From NCBI GenBank assembly GCA_028023455.1, contig JAQFVV010000022.1, forward strand, positions 10,745,100 through 10,809,099: 64,000 bases of DNA. The letters are read 5' to 3'. Origin of the DNA: Epiperipatus broadwayi. Lineage: Eukaryota; Onychophora; Udeonychophora; Euonychophora; Peripatidae. Within the stretch, counting starts at the first letter, position 1. Each line of letters begins with the position of its first letter. The notes beneath the pieces are model-generated. The model was not told where the DNA came from. It did not search any database and worked only from the letters and a program-made list of their open reading frames with translations. Both the position numbers and the translations under genes were made by a program. Shown piece after piece: positions 46,181 through 58,514 of this stretch.

Positions 46181-47999
46181 ATATAAAATTTTAATAACTT
46201 TTTGATTGTTATTATGATCACTATCAATTGGAGATATTATAATGGTCAGCTTTATAAATGTTATAAATTTATTTTATTTCGGACACTGTGACATTAAATA
46301 TATGGTAATATATGGCTCATATTCTTTACTTATATATTTTAAAAGAATTCAAAATATTTTCTTTCGTATGTGATGACCATTACATAATCACTATTTGCAA
46401 TACTTGGCCAAATCACATAGAATATAAGCTACTCTCATGAAATATAGAATATGCAAATCAGACATTATAAAAAATTAACATACTAGTTAAACAAATAACA
46501 AACAATATTTTATTTATCAAGAATCATAATTGTCAGAAAAGATGTTCTTTTTTTCTAAACATGCTTCCATTACAGACTGCATCATAAGAATTTGTGACAA
46601 TTTTCTATACATGGTAATTTAATGGTAATAATTACTTAAACTTTTTAGTTCATGCATGGTGGAAAACAAAGTTATTTGTAGAGTCCAAGATTTATTTTGA
46701 TTAATTTTAAAACATTAATCTTCCAATTATATATTATAATACTAACCTGGTTATACGATTGAGCACACTTACTGAAAACTAAATCCTTGGCATTTAATAC
46801 ACTGGATATGAACATATGCATAACATACTCTCACAAATACATTTATTAGTATCATTAGCTTCACATGGTCATATGCATAGATCTAATAGGGATTATAATC
46901 AACATCTCTTCCACACAATAACAATTCTAGGGAGTGGACACTTCAGGTCTGAATTCCATTTTACCTGATCTTTAATTCAACAGTAAAACTACTTAATTGA
47001 GTTTGCCCTTTGAATCTGACCTCAAATTTAATAGATCAAAATTGTATAAATTCGTCATATAAATGTAGTTCATTTTAATCATTCAACAAAGATCTATGAA
47101 CTGCATTCATATTATAAGTTCTACATATATAAAATCTAACAATAATCAAAAGGAGGGCCAATTTATATATAAATGAATTAGATTGAATTTCAAATAAATA
47201 TTTAATTTAAAACTCTAATAATTATATCTCAACTCATTATTTTTAACACTTAGAGACTTCACTTTAAATACATTTTAAAAGAAACATTTATTTATTTCTT
47301 TAATAAGTTATATATATTATACATAATAAAATGGTTAATATTAGGATGTCTTATTGATAAAGTTTTTTAAATATGCAGTATAGTTTGCAGTGAAAATTCT
47401 TTAAATTATGAGGATTTTTTGAGGGGCTAATATTTCTCCTCCAACCATCACATTCCTTTCTTGATGCCTTGTTACAATGTCCTTCATCAATCTCATGTCT
47501 TTAAAATTTAAGTATTTTTTCATTTTGATTAGATTCTTTCTAAATAACTTAATCAGATTCCCAAGAGCACAAGTTAGATTTTAGGCAGTTTTTTTTTCTA
47601 CTCAGCCATGCTAATGATGGTTGAATAAATTAAGAATCCAGATTGATTAATTTCAAGAAAAACTGACTATATAATTTTTTTTTTTGTGAAAACATAATTT
47701 ATTCAAAAAGGTTTATTAGACTTTAAATTTACATAGTGATAAACTAAATTTATCTATGATTCACAATGCATATTTTGATTTTAATGTAATTTTATACTGT
47801 AGAACTTCATTATCTCAGAATAAATTTTTAACCAGACATGCTCGCATGATGTGATCTAAAATATATTTGATATTAGTAAGCTAGCTTACTATGTTACAAT
47901 CAAATGATAAATAATAAGTCATTTTCATCAGTCATTCAATGATTGACTATTGACCTTAGACCCTCATCACAATACACTTAAGAACTCAAGAAGTTATTT
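46181..47999. other. AT-rich non-coding stretch
   Basis: No gene, RNA or recognisable repeat. Confidence 0.5.
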
Positions 48000-49180
48000 C
48001 TAGCTCAAACCTGGATTCCAAGGGCTGAAATTGTCAGACTTGCAAGTCCAAACCACAAGAGTCCATAAAAAACTGTCCTTACGTATCCTGTGGCTGGCAA
48101 CAGTGAAATGCCCACTGTCCAGGCCCTTCTCTGAGATGCAGTAGACCACTTAGTCCTCTCAAGGTAAATTGCATGCTGAAGTGTTCCTTGCGTAATTACC
48201 CTATCCTTGATTAAAATTCTTAGATAACTCCACTTCGACTCACATTTAATATCTTCATCTTTTATATCCAAAGTAATGACAAATCACAACCATACTTCAA
48301 ATCTGTTCTGCCCCCATCTACTTTTATATTTATCATCGATCACTAGGTATTGATCTTGGTCAAAGTAAACACTAAAATGTTTTGTCTAGCTCATCAGAAC
48401 CTGTAGTTTCTAGATTGTCCTGCTGTAGATTCAAATGGTCATTTTTACATTTCTTGTTCTAAATCCTTGTCATGAAGATGTCCTTCACTTTGTGCTTCAT
48501 TTATTTCAGGGACCTCCAAAAGGATAATTATCTGATCTATGAATTCCTTGTTCTTTAACATCAACATGAGCAGAATTCTCCTCCATACTATCAGAGACAG
48601 GTAAATGATGGGGCACAGTTGACTCTTCATCATGGATGCTGACCTCATACTTTTCCTTTTTATATTTCTGTACGGAAAATCAGCATCCAAGGAGGTGGAG
48701 TTGCTGGCATTCCTTTTTTTTATTGCATATCTTTCTCTTACTTTTGTCAGTAGTCATGACTGCAGACTCCATTAACATCATATCAGAATCTGTGCCAGAA
48801 TTCATAGCTGCCCAGGAAGTTTTCTCCAATGACTGTGGAATTTGTTCTGAAGACTGTGATAACTCTGGCTTAATTGGTTGTGACTGTTTACTTTCTTCTT
48901 GATTTGATATAGTGTTGCTGCTCTTGTGTAAACCCAAAATAGTTACGTAACTTAGTCTTCCTAAGCTTACAATTCGGGCATATCCTCAAGGGACAATCCC
49001 CGAGATGATGATCCCTCAACCTGCAGTGGAAGCACTGTGGCGGTACACCCCAAAGAGATATGAGGGGCTGACGCACACAGTGGATCATAGGAATGTCTGT
49101 AGATGATACTCCGATTGAGGGTAATTGAAAAGAGCACAGAATTTGTGTACAGAAATGTTCGCCCTTTTCTTGAGGACATA
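48000..49180 (-). pseudogene. retroelement ORF1 relic with CCHC zinc knuckle
   Basis: Several minus-strand frames tile this GC-richer block, linked by frameshifts. The key part is at 49088-48888: CFHCRLRDHHLGDC is a perfect CX2CX4HX4C zinc knuckle, followed by CPNC. Upstream, YVLKKRANISVHKFCALF ends at a stop. Downstream (48937-48680) the product is Ser/Gln/Glu-rich, as in the acidic tails of Gag-like ORF1 proteins. The frame at 48271-48005 is open but unassigned. A single zinc knuckle followed by an acidic low-complexity tail fits ORF1 of a non-LTR element or a Gag-like protein, which binds nucleic acid in the RNP. At least two frameshifts make it non-functional. A pseudogene of a cellular CCHC protein is the alternative. 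Confidence 0.5.
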
Positions 49181-49317
49181 CCTAAAGTTTGATATTACTC
49201 TATAGGATCTGAGGATTTTTTGAAGATATAATTTTGACCTCTTTGATAATCTTATTATCAATATCTTTATGCCCTCATTTTAATTACATTAATTTTCAAA
49301 ACACTATCATTAATCAT

Positions 49318-49812
49318 TATTTAAATTATCAAAAATAATAACCAATCAAGAAATGTAAAACATTACATTTATGATAAATCTGTGACAACTTTTTCATCTA
49401 AGTGAACATTTTTCTGATATATTAAGAGAAGGCAACTCCACAAACATTAGAATGTGACAAGCTTATTCAGTTTGCTTTAGAGGTTTTCATATTATATTTT
49501 TACCTTAATTTATTCCTCATATCTCCTACAGCATTGCATGATCCTCCAACACCCGATTTAAACTTTTTAATTTCCGACATATCATTATAATAAAGATGAA
49601 CATTTAAGATGGGAAAGTCTCATCTGGATTTCTATTTCAGTTTGGATTTAAAAAAAACTTCCAAGATCTGCAATAAACATTTTATAACAGGATGCACGTT
49701 ATTCACTGAACAAATTTGTCTGACATATGAGCCTTTCCACAGATATTTTGTTCATTTTGTAAATAAGACAAAAAAAATATGCAGAAAAGTCATAAAACTA
49801 ATTTGAATAAAC
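49318..49812. repeat. dispersed repeat D, copy 1
   Basis: Collinear with 55817-56365 in the same orientation. Shared words include AAATTATCAAAAATAATAA, ATAAATCTGTGACAACTTTT, CTGATATATT, AATGTGACAAGCTT, ATAATAAAGATGAACATTTA and TATAACAGGATGCAC. Short frames inside it (49609-49806) are not coding. Class unknown. Confidence 0.72.
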
Positions 49813-51540
49813 TTTGATATCTTTAATTTAACAACATATACACATTTTATATGATCTTCTTGCTTTAAGAGTTTTGAAAACCAATTATCCTCGTTAAGTA
49901 GGGTAAAGGTATGTTTTCTAAAAAATTCTACTCAAATTTGATTAATCCATATTCTCATATTTCACTCTCACATCCTGTAAATATCATAGTCTATTAGCCA
50001 ATATTCTTATATTATTTATATTCTATTTTAAATCTACATATTTTTTTTATAATCAACATCTCTTTTCCTACATATCTCTGAAGACATTTTTTAGTGAAGC
50101 AAATAATTCTCTACTATTGCAGACATATAACTTTTTTCCTATCAAAACCTACTCTTTCCATTTATACCTCTTCTTCCCTGCATTTTGAAGAAACAAATTT
50201 TGGTCTCTGATCTTTCTTTTAAGTATTCTTACAACTATTTCCAGATATCAAGTTTTTTTTTTTTTTTACTGATATACAGCATACAACCAAATCTTGTTTA
50301 AGTATTACATATCTATACTCTGCACTTCATCTCCTAAACTATGTTCTTATATTAATATACAAATAATCCACTATCTTTAGTTTAATGAATAGCATTATAA
50401 ATAAAATCATTTTTTTCTAATTAATGTATTCGATCACATTTAAATGCCTATTTTTAAAATTTATCTTGTATTTAATCTTGGTAATAATCTTAACTACTTA
50501 TTTATCTTCACACTTGATCATTTATTTAAACTATTTCTTCAGTACCTCTTTGCACGATGTTATTTTAATCTATTCAATGCAAAATACTATTTGAAATCTT
50601 AGCTATTTATAAACATATCTACATTTCTCTGCACATCAGTTTCTTTTATACATCTATTCCTCCACTTTATTATCAACACCATTTACATAACGTTTTCCAT
50701 GCTCAACATTCCAATTCCATGTCAATTGTATATTTGCTCTTATTTCATAATGCAATAAATTAATTTCCCTCAAAAATGTTCTAAATTTACATCTGTTGAT
50801 GTATTTCCTCTTCAAATTCACCACTGTAATTTTGTCAATTTATTTAACTATTCTGAATTTTCCCATTTGCTAAACTGTCACTTTTCTACAATTCTCAATA
50901 TATCTCTAATTAATCCAATTTCATTCAAAAATTCATGTAGTTCTTCAATTTCAATTAAAGCCATCACACTTCCACTATTATACAATTTCAGTAAATTCTA
51001 TCACATAACAAAAAAATACTTTATTACAGAAATAATTTATATGGAATCATAATTATTTCTATAGTATTAAAAGAATAAACTACTATTTGATTCCTCATTA
51101 TTATAATATCCCTCATTTTACCATATAATCCAATAGAAAAGTTATAATAATCAACTAGATTGTTGAAAACGAAATTATAAATCAATAACTAATTTTTTTG
51201 CCAAATTCCTTCTAGTGAATTGTCTTCTGAATTATAGTTTGTTAATAGTTAGGTTCAACACATGTATTAAAGTTCTAATAGTAAAGGATTCAAAAAAGTT
51301 ATTTCTTTATTCCCCTTTTTTGGAAATTTTCCTTTCTTATAGTAATTCCTATTGGAATTATTAACTATAAGAATTCAACAATTCTGATAGAATCTGCATA
51401 ATTAGTTTATAATTTTAATAGTTATACCAATTGTAATAACATGCACAATTTATATTTTACTCAAATTTAATTAATATCCCAGCAATTATACTGTGCTTCA
51501 AATGCTCATTGAAATTCTAAAAAATGTACTTAAATATCAG
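49813..51540. other. AT-rich non-coding stretch
   Basis: No gene supported; T/A-rich throughout. The frame 50867-51052 lacks any motif. Confidence 0.5.
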
Positions 51541-51719
51541 GCTTAGCACTTTCGAGGTCTTTTAACATCATATTCATAGCCGAAGAATTAGAAATGTTGT
51601 TGGCGTTTACTAATATATGCAAATTAGTCTTCATATGCAAAACAATTTTATCAAAAGATCAGCTCAACCACTTCTTAGAGATAGAGAAATGTCTTTTCTA
51701 TTAATGGTATGTGGACAGT

Positions 51720-52610
51720 TTATGATGTAGTATACACCTCCTTTATTTTTCTTTTGCAGTCATCTCTCTCAGTACACACAATCCGAGGGTTGGAGAGTTC
51801 AAACTTGTGATTGGCTACTTTTTCATGTTCTAAGAATATTGAAGTGTTGTCGCCATTATTTTGAGCTCTCTTGTATGCATACATATGCTGAGTAGCTCTG
51901 TTATTAACAGTGGCTTTTGTTTCACCATAACACGCAGTGCTGCAGCCTACTTTCGGGCACGAGATCATTTATACAACTAGAGGTGTAAGGCTAGCATCAA
52001 TTTCGTCTTGTGAATTATTAATTAGTCTATTTGTGTTGGGGGATGAATGAAAACCAACCTTAAATTCTTTTTTGACAAAGTTTTTACAAGTTGTTTAGCT
52101 ACTTTAGGAATCGTTATTTGTGGTTTGTTTTCTGTTATGTGGTTAACAGTTAATCTTTTATGAAACTGTTCAATCTTTTTGATTATAGTTCTATATTTGA
52201 AGCCCACACTCAATAGGTCTTTGATGTAACTTGAAATGTTGGCCTTCTTATTTGTTTCAAATTTACACAAGTGCTGATTTCTATATAAGAATACATTAAG
52301 ACCTGCAAACTTGTACGGATTAGGTGAGTTAGAGCTTGGGTGTTTGTAGTCTCTGACTTCAAGTGGTTTGATGATCATTCGATAATTAAGGTATGCCACT
52401 TCTCTTTATATTAGAAAATCCAGATATTTCAGTTCTTGCACTTCATTCTCCCATGTAGTGTTAAGGGTTAATTTTGTCATTAGCTGCAAATCATTTTGAA
52501 TGTGTATGATTGTGCATCTCTGGACTACGACAAACACTTCATCCACATATCGAGTGTAAATAAGTCCAAGGATCTGATTGTGGTATTTAGGCACAATTTA
52601 GAAATTCATT
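51720..52610 (-). pseudogene. Penelope-like element relic (reverse transcriptase plus GIY-YIG-like nuclease end)
   Basis: Minus strand, three segments in order. 52594-52406 contains TRYVDEVFVVV (the YxDD palm motif, with the second Asp as Glu) and WENEVQELKYLDFLI (the RT motif-D/E region WExExxxLxFLD of Penelope-like enzymes). An in-frame stop at 52408-52406 follows, then 52399-52022 continues in the same frame with the thumb and linker. After a frameshift, 51968-51720 contains ISCPKVGCSTACYGET, the Cys-containing YxIxCxxCxxxYIGET block of the linked GIY-YIG endonuclease, with the YIGET core as CYGET, and a CTERDDCKRKIKE tail. Penelope-like elements couple RT and GIY-YIG, which identifies the family. 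Stops and frameshift make it dead. Confidence 0.72.
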
Positions 52611-53327
52611 GTAGAAATGATTTCTATTTCCATTCAATATAATGCATAAAATATGGTTCTCTTAGTCAGGAGTCAGTTAGTCCATAGAAACTTGCTAATC
52701 ATTGCACCATTTGTTTTTAAACATTCACAGCTTCTAAAATATCTATCTTGTTTCCAATGTATTATCTTCATCCATTCAACAAGTTGTTGTAATATCATTA
52801 TCCAATAAACATCCACAGAAAAAGCTAATTTTTTGTATATGTATTATTTTCACCTTTTTAAACATTTTTACTCTGGTAACAAATAATTGCTTTCAACATT
52901 TTATTTACTTTGCCAAAGAACCCTCATGTTGTCCCAATTAAATACTCTCAATGCTCTACATCTTTTAGGCTTTTAAATTACCCAATAACAATCACATTTT
53001 ATAAATCCTTTATTATAATTAACACCAATTTTTTAAACATATGCAATTACTATGATACTAATATATACACACACACATATTTTGAATTGTAATAATTTTT
53101 ATTTAAAGCTTATGGTTATGTTTTATGTATACAGTATTTCAATAAATAACAATTGTTACTTATCAATTTTTCATCTCATTTATATTATCCAATTCCTTGA
53201 AAAGTGATGAATCAAGAGTTTACAGTATTTAAAATCTGTTAACTTATGAGTGGACATGCAATAATTGAATAAAATTCACTTACTATGACTATTTTTCAAC
53301 TAAGTCTTGTTCTAAAATTTATGTATA
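52611..53327. other. AT-rich non-coding stretch
   Basis: No hammerhead, terminal repeat or gene found flanking the Penelope-like relic here. Confidence 0.5.
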
Positions 53328-53498
53328 TTCAATACTATTTAACCACTAAGCATCACATGATCACTATCTCATACTAGCACATAATTGTTTATAAACAAGG
53401 CAAAACTCTCTCCATACAGTAGTGCCATCCTGTGCTAAACAGAATAACCAATGGATGCCAGAAGGCTTGTGCATAAAATCTCTATCTAATGCCTACTC

Positions 53499-53558
53499 AT
53501 CCAATATCCCCAGACTAGTTTCTGGCTTGTGGCCATCATCAGTGAGGAGCTTTTGGAT
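53499..53558 (-). ncRNA. hammerhead ribozyme motif (HHR-A), near-canonical
   Basis: Minus strand. Core CTGATGA; stem II is extended by a T-A pair at 10.1/11.1 (TGGC/GCCA), so the family mismatch is repaired. GAAA, stem III ACTAGT and C17 are intact. Stem I is ATCCAA/TTGGAT plus TCCTCA/TGGGGA. With its partner at 53852 this is the most consensus-like pair in the window. Confidence 0.83.
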
Positions 53559-53851
53559 CTGAGAGCACTGCACCTAGATCTTAGGATCTAATGCAACCAC
53601 CTTTTATCTGTACGTAACTATAAAACCATGAGAATGAAATTGAAAACATAAATATATTTTCAATCTAAGCTCAATAGATTATACAGTCATACGGGTCTGA
53701 ACTCAATTCAGTATACATTTTGGTGTCTTTGGCTCTTTAACAACCAGATTGAAAATATATTTGTTTTCAATTTCATTCTCATGGTTTTATAGTTACGTAC
53801 AGATAAAAGGTGGTTGCATTAGATCCTAAGATCTAGGTGTAGTTCTCTCAG

Positions 53852-53911
53852 ATCCAAAAGCTCCTCACTGATGATGGCCACAAGCCAGAAACTAGTCTGG
53901 GGATATTGGAT
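53852..53911 (+). ncRNA. hammerhead ribozyme motif (HHR-A), near-canonical
   Basis: Plus-strand partner of the motif at 53499 with the same sequence features: CTGATGA core, T-A closing pair of stem II, GAAACTAGTC and both stem I helices. Transcripts of either strand would contain one active-sense ribozyme plus an antisense copy that could pair with it. Confidence 0.83.
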
Positions 53912-54029
53912 GAGTAGGCATTAGATAGGGATTTTATGCACAAGCCTTCTGGCATCCATTGATTACTCTGTTTAGCACAGGGTGGCACTACTGTATGGAG
54001 AGAGTTTTGCCTTGTTTTCAATACTATTT

Positions 54030-55160
54030 ATTAAATTAAAATGTATTATGGATGTGTATATATATTAAAAATCTTTACTGTATATATATAGCAATCACTA
54101 CTAACCTTGGAATCAGATATTGTGGATAAAACAATCCCACTATAGCACCTTCCATAAAAATAACTTTTTCTGATATTCATTATCATTATTTTTGACATTT
54201 TTTTTCTTCAATGAATGTAAATTCTAATTTCTTACATGTTAATAGAAGTCTTTGTAACTTTTAACTCTGACTACTTGTACTTCCTAATTCATAAACATAA
54301 TAACTATTCTTAAATAATTTTCTAATACATATACCAATAAATATCCTAAGATTTTTTTTTAAGATTCCCTAATTTTCCTATTGTCACCTATTTCTCGGAA
54401 AATATAACTCTGGCTGATTGTCTTTTCTAATTAATGTCTAATAGTTATTTTCAAATAATTTCCCAATTGCAAACACACACACTAATCCATCATCTACTTT
54501 CATATTTAACAAAACAATCTACCATCTATTACTATTTAAGGAGTTTTCTTTATATCTGAAGAATGACCTATACAAGGTTTTCATTATAACAGAAAATTTC
54601 AACAAATTACTTTTATAATGTTTTTCATAAAGTAGTTTGTTTTAAAAATCGCAACTGAAAGCTTTTTAATGCCAAACATTTAAATACTTATTTTCACAAA
54701 ATGTTTAAGAAAAGTACAGATATACAATATAAAATAATAGGCAGTTATTTTGAGCTATGGATTCAATGAATCATTAATAATTGATTCAAAACAAGCCATA
54801 GTGATTGCACTCATCTTCTTCACAAATAGAATTTAACTGTCATTGAACAATATGGACAAACATAAACCATAAAGATATCCGAATCTATGGGTTTAGCGAT
54901 GGAATTGTACTTAATAGACAACTTATTCAATTTAGCTCTCAATCAACACCTTCATTTCTAGAACAAATTCATATAGTGGTAAATGATTATTTTTGTAATT
55001 TAAATGTTATGTATTTATTATTTTTTAATAAAATTCATCATATATTCATTTAAGAGTAAATCGGGTAAATTTTATTAATAAAAGCATGATGTGAATGTAA
55101 TCATTAATGAGTTATATTGTTATGTATATGAAAAAAATCAGTAATTAAATATAAAATTTG
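54030..55160. other. AT-rich stretch downstream of BUD13
   Basis: No gene supported; low complexity. Confidence 0.5.
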
Positions 55161-55166
55161 TTTATT
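55161..55166 (-). terminator. polyadenylation signal of BUD13
   Basis: TTTATT on the plus strand reads AATAAA on the minus strand, 76 nt past the BUD13 stop codon, a normal distance for a short 3' untranslated region. Confidence 0.55.
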
Positions 55167-55241
55167 TACAAAAAAAAAAAAGAAAGAAATAAAACTAACT
55201 AATTTTTTTTTTTTAAATATTTTCTTATTACAATGATGTAA

Positions 55242-55417
55242 TCACATATTCTCCACACTCCACTTGTATGCTTCTTCCTCTTTAGCTTTATTTGTATTCT
55301 TTTTCATAAAGAAATCTTTCTCATATCCATTGGATCTGTCCACACCATCCCAGCGATAACCAGGAGCAATGTTAAACCTGTTTGGAGGTGGTACCGGTCC
55401 TTTATACTTTGGAAGTT
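55242..55417 (-). CDS. BUD13: BUD13 homolog, last coding exon (partial gene)
   Basis: BUD13 is a subunit of the RES (retention and splicing) complex, acting in the nucleus with RBMX2/Snu17 and SNIP1/Pml1 on the activating spliceosome. This exon encodes the final 57 residues plus two bases of a split codon. The signature is [20 protein letters not shown], then NGYEKDFF, ending in AYKWSVENM. The family's C-terminus in animals reads almost the same ([24 protein letters not shown]...AYKWSVEDM), so the identity is firm. The exon starts directly after a TTTTTTTTTAG acceptor at 55418-55420 and ends in a stop codon at 55244-55242. Earlier exons must lie on the minus strand at higher coordinates. I could not find them up to 64000, so the preceding intron is probably longer than 8.5 kb. 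The exon appears intact. Confidence 0.93.
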
Positions 55418-55420
55418 CTA

Positions 55421-55816
55421 AAAAAAAACAAAAATAAACAAATATATGCATTTAAAAATATATATATAGTTATTAAAAATAGTTTAGTAACATCAACAAC
55501 TTCTATAAAAATAAACAAGTCTAGTTGGCTGTGTAGTAATGAAGCTAAATGAATACAAATTCTTGCTTTAATTAACAACCAGAAAAGGAAAAATAATCTA
55601 ATTAGGAATTTGAAATGAAACTTCAATTATAACACCACAAATGCTATATCATCAAGATCTTAAAAACTGTTGAGACAAAAAAAATATATAGACACAGAAT
55701 ATTGGGCCATGAAATGATAATTCATTAGACAGACCGTCAACACATAGCAAAGCTTAAAAATATGCAAAGAACAAAAAAGTGTCCTATAATATCCAGAAAA
55801 AGAAATTCCTAAGAAT
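55421..55816 (-). other. intron of BUD13, proximal part
   Basis: AT-rich with a pyrimidine tract next to the acceptor. The small frames inside are chance. Confidence 0.55.
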
Positions 55817-56365
55817 GTTAAATTATCAAAAATAATAACTACAACCAATCAATAAACGTAGAAACATTATAATAAATCTGTGACAACTTTTTTCATCTAA
55901 ATGAATATCTTTCTGATATATTGAGCGAAAGCAACTCCACGAATATTAAAAATTTTAATCCAATGTGACAAGCTTGTTCAGTCAACTTTAGAGACTTTTG
56001 TATTATTTTTTAATTCTTTCTTTTCTTCTTAATTTATTCCTCATGTTTCCTACAGCAGTGCATGATCTTCCTTATCAATCACACTAAGAAAAGCTTTTCA
56101 CTATTACACCTGATTTAAATTTTTTATTGAATTTCCTCCATATCCTTATAATAAAGATGAACATTTAAGATAGGCAAGTCTCATCTGGATTTTTAATCCA
56201 AATTTGGATTTCAAAAAACTTCCAAGGTCTGCAGTAAACTTTTTATAACAGGATGCACTTCTTTATTTCCCTGAGATATAAGTGAGCCTTTCATTATGTT
56301 CAATTTTATACCCAAGAGAAAAAAAAAACATATACTGGAAAAGTTGGAGAATTAATTTGAATCAA
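55817..56365. repeat. dispersed repeat D, copy 2 (within the BUD13 intron)
   Basis: Same-orientation partner of 49318-49812, with several short indels, for example an extra ATTAAAAATTTTAATCC near 55945 and an insertion near 56075-56105. No ORF. The copies are too diverged to be a recent segmental duplication. Confidence 0.72.
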
Positions 56366-56612
56366 TTATAAGATCTTCACAGTTTAGCTATAAGCAAATA
56401 ATATATACATACCATTCGCCAAACTTCAAAGTTCACATAAAGGTTTGAAATGTTACCCTACAACAATTATTAAATCAAATAAATTCAAATTTACCCCAAA
56501 TTAGTTTTTTAATCTATTTGCTTAAATTATTAAATTGATGGCTTTCCATTGTTAATCAAATTAGGTTGAAAATCTACCACCTTTGATTATATCATCATTA
56601 CACTTTCTAGAC

Positions 56613-57077
56613 CAGTGGTCTTCAACCTTTTCACACCTGCGGACCCGATAAAAATAAGGATAAGGTTTCGTGGACCGGCAAAAATAAGGATAAGGTTTCA
56701 TGGACCAGCAGAAGACTATAGATAAATTTTCTTAAAGATGTAAAGCCCTAGATGAAGTTATATATATATGGAGTTTGTATAATAAAAAACTTTTTTTTTT
56801 TAAATTTTGAATTTTTTTAGAAAAGTAATAAAAAATTTAATTCTATCCCCCTCCCCCCATCATAAACATCTGTGATAACTAAAAAAAACAAATTAATTTA
56901 TGTATGACTGATTAGATTTTGTTCTGTTTCTTTTTTTTTAATCAGGTAAAAGTGCGATGAAAAAAATAAATAAAAATTGTTTATATTAATTAAAAGTTTA
57001 AAGTCTTATTATTTTGTTATTAAAACTTTCTTGCCAGTCTATCGCAGACCAGCAAAAAACTTCTACGTAGACCACTG
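56613..57077. mobile_element. hAT-type MITE with perfect 8-bp target duplication
   Basis: Terminal inverted repeats begin CAGTGGTCT and end AGACCACTG, and the next bases (TCAACCTTTT, GCGGACC) are typical of hAT non-autonomous elements. The 8-bp target site TTCTAGAC is duplicated exactly at 56605-56612 and 57078-57085. Inside, a unit of about 37 bp containing AAAAATAAGGATAAGGTTTC is present twice (about 56650-56710). There is no transposase, so it needs an autonomous hAT elsewhere. Confidence 0.88.
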
Positions 57078-57085
57078 TTCTAGAC

Positions 57086-58502
57086 CCATTCACATCATTT
57101 TCTCTCTAGAGCAGTAGATTTGATTGAAGACCATGTCTTACTATTCACAAACAGGCTTATAACTTAAGATTTATTTTCTTAATACTTATTTATTTCTAAC
57201 AATAAAAACCAATGACTATTACAGTATCTATGAGGAAATTCACATTTAACGCTTTGAATTCATATCATTAAGTTATCTTCTACCAAATAAAAATGTACTT
57301 TTTTATAATACAAACTATAACCAGCAAAAGCAAGTTTATTTATTACTAGTCTAATAATTGTACAAAAAAAAATTATTACCTAACTCCAATTAATAACAAT
57401 TGTAATATTCTGATATCATCTTCTGTAAGATAATGCTACTAGATACATTTTTATAATCTAAAGCCAATTAAGATTTTGATAATGTAATTATCACTATACA
57501 TAATGATGTATTGAGTTTACTAAAGATTTATAATATAGCACTAAATATTAAAATGCCAAAAAAATTTGTATCAAGAGTAGCAAAATACTATCAATGCTAC
57601 ATAAGAACTATTGTTTGGTTACAATACTTTAAGTTTTCTAGTTACTATATCTACCTTCAGGCAAAAAAACACACATCCATTATGGTCAATTGCTCAAACT
57701 ATGTAATGTATGAAAATCAGACTGGACAGACTAAGCCTCAACAATTCCATACAGTTGGAATTGATCCAGAAATGCCTAAGTTTAAATCCCCACCCCCATC
57801 CCTGCACCATACCTTATTGTTTAGATATTGATAAATTATATATAAAATCAGAGTTAAAAAAATATTAAAACTTTACTGTAGGAATTTCATTAAAATAAAC
57901 CTAATATTATTAAAATATATCCCAAATTCTCAAAGTGGGGAAGATCAAATTCAATTGTTATTAATATTATAAGTTAAGAGGATCTTGGTATAAAAGCAGT
58001 GAATATGACTTTCATTTTCATAACTTAAATCCAGGTAGGATAAATTTGAAAATTTTTCAAGCTCCATTCAGACTTATGTATTACTTTCAGGCAGCCAGCC
58101 CACAAACATTAAGCTATTATCCAATATTAACTGATAAATGAATAACTAACTATTCACAGCTAAAGGATAAAACAAGGATGGAAAATTATCAAATCCTTAA
58201 CAAATTTGCTTTCCATTATTGTTTGTCTTCGGAGAGGGGGAGATAATGTTATAAGTATTTGTCCTGCAGTAAAATATTTTACTTAACATTGCAAAAGGAT
58301 AATTGCCGTTTATATTTCTTTTCATCCAAGCAGTAATAAAATATTTTATGCTTAATAAGAAACTGATATTCAGATGGATAACATTTCACCATTTATTAAA
58401 TAATAAAATACAAGATAAATTTTGTTTCATTCACAAAGCTAATTTTTTGTTTCTACTGCAAAAAAAAAAAAAAAAAAATTAAATAATTTCCAAATTGTGA
58501 AT
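57086..58502 (-). other. BUD13 intronic AT-rich sequence
   Basis: A 106-codon plus-strand frame (57511-57831) contains a TGQTKPQQFHTVGIDPEMPKF stretch of fair complexity but no recognised motif or splice sites. I do not call it a gene. Confidence 0.45.
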
Positions 58503-58514
58503 AACAATAATAAT

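Larger units (their letters stand above)
53341..54016. mobile_element. HHR-A foldback element with two near-intact inverted hammerheads and 13-bp target duplication
   Basis: The left arm (about 53392-53665) and right arm (about 53757-54016) are almost perfect inverted copies of about 265 bp around a unique centre (about 53670-53750). Private variants occur in both arms and in no other copy: a duplicated CTCTC before CATACAG, GATGATGGCC in the ribozyme and the long AAAAG in stem I. Perfect 13-bp direct repeats TTCAATACTATTT flank it (53328-53340, 54017-54029). The left end carries an extra 50-bp terminus AACCACTAAGCATCACATG... that is absent on the right. Confidence 0.82.

Noticed and set aside
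47925-47945. Minus-strand CTGATGA near 47930
   Set aside because: No stem II or GAAA; not part of either repeat family.
53341-54016. HHR-A as a simple cut-and-paste MITE
   Set aside because: Target duplications of 12-15 bp and asymmetric ends do not fit known TIR superfamilies; a retroelement-like origin is preferred.
57511-57831. 106-codon ORF as a gene
   Set aside because: No motif, no splice context, and composition close to that of the flanking AT-rich DNA; it lies in the presumed BUD13 intron on the opposite strand.
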